6,357 nucleotides of DNA from Chitinophagaceae bacterium. GTDB taxonomy: Bacteria > Bacteroidota > Bacteroidia > Chitinophagales > Chitinophagaceae. Shown in pieces: positions 3,872 through 6,357 of this stretch (the stretch's first letter is position 1; each line of letters begins with the position of its first letter). The DNA is taken from positions 1 to 6,357 of the forward strand of contig CANIMM010000192.1 in the NCBI GenBank assembly GCA_947468255.1. Reading direction: 5' to 3'. The notes under the pieces were generated by a model that saw only the letters and a list, made by a program, of their open reading frames with translations, made no database searches and was not told where the DNA came from. The position numbers were made by a program, and so were the translations under genes.

Positions 3872-6357
3872 ATGGACAACAATTTTTCAGCACAGGTAAA
3901 AGAAATTATTTCTTACAGCAGGGAAGAAGCTTTGCGGTTAGGAAATGACTTTATTGGCACCGAGCACCTAGTGTTGGGTTTAATTCGGGATGGAGAAAAT
4001 ACTGCCATTAAGATATTGAAATCATTGAATGTAGACTTGTATGAATTAAGGAAAGAAATCGAAGTGGCGGTGAAAGATAAAACCGGAAAAAATATTGCCA
4101 ACATTAATTCTCTTCCCCTGACAAAGCAAGCTGAGAAAGTGATACGCATTACGGTATTGGAGGCTAAGGCTTATAAGAGTGTGATGGTGGAAAGTGAGCA
4201 CCTGATGTTGTCGATATTAAAAAACAAAGAAAATATAGCTACCCAAATATTAAATCAGTTTGATGTGGATTATGATATTTTTAAAAATGAATTAGGATTT
4301 GTTTCGTCACCACCTCCAACGGCTGAGTTTTCTGACGAAAATGAAGATGATTTTGACGAAGAGCGTAAACAGTTCAGTCAGCAGCAAAAGGCGCAGCGTG
4401 GTGGTAGTGCAGGTCCTCAGGCAAAAACAAAAACACCTGTATTAGATAATTTCGGAAGGGATATCACCAGATTAGCAGAGAATGGAACCTTAGATCCAAT
4501 TGTAGGAAGAGAAAACGAAATTGAGCGGGTTTCTCAAATTCTTTCTAGAAGAAAAAAGAATAACCCAATATTAATTGGTGAACCTGGAGTGGGTAAAACA
4601 GCGATTGTGGAAGGATTGGCCCTTCGAATCGTTCAAAGAAAAGTGAGCAGGGTTTTATTCGACAAAAGGGTAGTATCATTGGATCTTGCCGCTTTGGTTG
4701 CGGGTACAAAGTACCGCGGTCAATTTGAAGAAAGGATGAAAGCGATCATGAATGAATTGGAAAAAAATAGGGATGTCATTTTATTTATTGATGAAATTCA
4801 TACCATTGTAGGCGCAGGTGGAGCTAGTGGTTCATTGGATGCAAGTAATATATTTAAACCAGCCCTAGCAAGGGGTGAGTTGCAATGTATTGGAGCATCT
4901 ACCTTGGATGAATACCGAATGCACATTGAAAAAGATGGTGCCTTAGATCGTCGTTTTCAAAAGGTAATTGTAGAACAGCCATCTGTAGAAGAAACCATTC
5001 AGATACTTACTAATATCAAGAGTAAATATGAGGATTATCACAATGTAACTTATAGTGATCTTGCCATTGATGCCTGTGTTAAATTGAGCGAAAGATATAT
5101 GACGGATCGTTTGTTGCCCGACAAGGCCATCGACGTTCTAGATGAAGTGGGCGCCCGCAAGCATATCAAAAATATCAATGTTCCGGAAAATGTACTTGAT
5201 CTGGAAAAGAAAATTGAGGATATTAAATTAGAAAAAAATAAAGTGGTTAAAAGCCAGCGTTTTGAAGAAGCTGCTTCTCTCAGGGATTCTGAAAAAAGAC
5301 TGCAAGAAGAACTGGAAAAAGCCAAAAATGATTGGGAAGAAGAAAGCAAGCATAAAAGATTTCCAATAGAAGAGGAAGATATCGCAGAAGTTATCAGCAT
5401 GATGACGGGCATTCCAGTAAAACGAATGGTCCAGGCTGAAACCGAAAAACTTCGGCGCATGGGGGATGATCTTAAAAACGTGGTGGTTGGTCAGGAAGAT
5501 GCCATTTCAAAAGTGGTGAAAGCCATTCAACGCAATAGGGTAGGATTAAAAGATCCAAAAAAACCAATCGGTACATTTATTTTTCTGGGGCCCACCGGTG
5601 TAGGAAAAACCGAATTGGCCAGATCCCTTGCCCGTTATATGTTCGACAATGATGATTCCTTGATAAGAATTGACATGAGTGAATACATGGAGAAATTCAC
5701 TGTCAGTAGGCTTATTGGCGCCCCTCCGGGATATGTAGGATATGAAGAAGGTGGTCAGCTTACAGAGCGTGTTCGTCGCAAACCCTACTGTGTAATATTG
5801 CTAGATGAAATTGAAAAAGCGCATCCCGATATTTATAATATCCTTTTGCAGGTTTTAGATGACGGTCAGCTTACGGATGGAATGGGACGTAAAATTGACT
5901 TTAAGAATACGGTGATCATTATGACGTCCAATATTGGAGCAAGGCAGTTAAAAGACTTTGGTGAAGGGGTAGGTTTTGCTACCGCTTCTAGAATTCAAAA
6001 TGCGGAGGAAAATAATAAAGCCGTTATTGAAAAAGCACTCAAGCGTACCTTTAGTCCTGAATTTTTAAATAGGATTGATGATGTAGTGATTTTCAACTCG
6101 CTCACCAGAGAAAATATTTTTGAGATCATAGACATTCTGATGAAAGGGGTGATGAAAAGATTGGTTAATCTTGGTTTTACCATGGAACTCAGTCCACAGG
6201 CTAAAGACTTCATTGCCGACAAAGGTTATGATGCACAGTTTGGTGCAAGACCTTTGCATAGGGCCATTCAAAAATACCTGGAAGATCCATTAGCCGAAGA
6301 AATACTGAATATGATGGTGAAAGCAGGGGATACCTTGGTTGCCGATTTGGACGAAAA
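3872..6357 (+). CDS. clpC: ATP-dependent Clp protease ATP-binding subunit ClpC, 3' end beyond the window
   Basis: A two-ring AAA+ unfoldase that threads proteins into the ClpP peptidase for protein quality control and regulated proteolysis in the cytoplasm. 828 codons are open to the window edge; the family is about 810-850 residues, so only the tail is missing. Order of domains: Clp N-domain double repeat (about 4-140, with SREEALRLGNDFIGTEHL), an acidic then Gln-rich linker (about 150-185), D1 with Walker A GEPGVGKT (236-243), pore Tyr281 in KYRGQ, Walker B LFIDEIH (Asp307/Glu308) and arginines in GALDRRF (356-362), then a middle domain with a UVR-like motif QRFEEAASLRD (462-472). D2 follows with Walker A GPTGVGKT (573-580), pore GYVGY (620-624), Walker B LLDEIEKAH (Asp645/Glu646), the ClpP-docking tripeptide VGF (700-702) and FLNRID (731-736). 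A TAA directly before the ATG fixes the start. The short middle domain with UVR motif and the VGF loop favour ClpC over ClpB, and the middle domain argues against ClpA. Confidence 0.97.
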   Translation, partial: MDNNFSAQVKEIISYSREEALRLGNDFIGTEHLVLGLIRDGENTAIKILKSLNVDLYELRKEIEVAVKDKTGKNIANINSLPLTKQAEKVIRITVLEAKAYKSVMVESEHLMLSILKNKENIATQILNQFDVDYDIFKNELGFVSSPPPTAEFSDENEDDFDEERKQFSQQQKAQRGGSAGPQAKTKTPVLDNFGRDITRLAENGTLDPIVGRENEIERVSQILSRRKKNNPILIGEPGVGKTAIVEGLALRIVQRKVSRVLFDKRVVSLDLAALVAGTKYRGQFEERMKAIMNELEKNRDVILFIDEIHTIVGAGGASGSLDASNIFKPALARGELQCIGASTLDEYRMHIEKDGALDRRFQKVIVEQPSVEETIQILTNIKSKYEDYHNVTYSDLAIDACVKLSERYMTDRLLPDKAIDVLDEVGARKHIKNINVPENVLDLEKKIEDIKLEKNKVVKSQRFEEAASLRDSEKRLQEELEKAKNDWEEESKHKRFPIEEEDIAEVISMMTGIPVKRMVQAETEKLRRMGDDLKNVVVGQEDAISKVVKAIQRNRVGLKDPKKPIGTFIFLGPTGVGKTELARSLARYMFDNDDSLIRIDMSEYMEKFTVSRLIGAPPGYVGYEEGGQLTERVRRKPYCVILLDEIEKAHPDIYNILLQVLDDGQLTDGMGRKIDFKNTVIIMTSNIGARQLKDFGEGVGFATASRIQNAEENNKAVIEKALKRTFSPEFLNRIDDVVIFNSLTRENIFEIIDILMKGVMKRLVNLGFTMELSPQAKDFIADKGYDAQFGARPLHRAIQKYLEDPLAEEILNMMVKAGDTLVADLDE

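Noticed and set aside
3913..6271. Minus-strand open frames inside clpC (3913-4149, 5050-5460, 5995-6222, 6065-6271).
   Set aside because: They are antisense to highly conserved ClpC domains and have Ser/Phe-rich compositions typical of reverse-strand shadows.
3872..6357. ClpB or ClpA as the identity of the right-hand gene.
   Set aside because: The middle domain is short with a UVR-like motif, not the long ClpB coiled coil, and a VGF ClpP-docking loop is present. ClpA lacks this middle domain.

Overview
The window is low-GC, AT-rich bacterial chromosome with the look of a Bacteroidota, most likely a Chitinophagaceae/Sphingobacteriales-type organism. The evidence is a YkuD_2-type L,D-transpeptidase, a STAS protein next to ribonuclease Z, protein sequences of a familiar Bacteroidota style, and start codons preceded by A/T-rich sequence with no Shine-Dalgarno motif. 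The lineage is an inference from memory of these families and was not tested by a search.

Layout from left to right: (1) the 3' part of a murein L,D-transpeptidase gene (+). It is cut by the window edge and carries an apparent one-base deletion near 119-122 that splits it into two frames. (2) A small two-helix membrane protein of the phage-holin-like family (-), convergent with gene 1. (3) A 319-bp AT-rich intergenic region with a 12-bp direct repeat. (4) dapA (+), complete, the first committed step of lysine/diaminopimelate synthesis. (5) Ribonuclease Z (-), complete, sharing the four bases TTAA at its stop with the stop of dapA and apparently starting at TTG. (6) A STAS-domain protein (-), just upstream of rnz on the same strand, with Glu where anti-anti-sigma factors carry the phosphorylated Ser. 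(7) A 309-bp very AT-rich divergent intergenic region with a 10-bp palindrome. (8) clpC (+), the AAA+ unfoldase of the ClpCP protease, 828 codons visible and open at the window's right edge.

The genes are mostly housekeeping. DapA supplies diaminopimelate for peptidoglycan, the substrate class on which L,D-transpeptidases act, but the two genes are separated by an opposite-strand gene and are not an operon. The STAS gene and rnz are co-directional, 99 bp apart, and probably co-transcribed. clpC is divergent from them and has its own upstream region. I found no mobile element, CRISPR array, tRNA, rRNA or convincing new system. The points most worth checking are the transpeptidase frameshift, the Ser-to-Glu STAS site, the TTG start of rnz, and the substituted lysine-feedback site of DapA.
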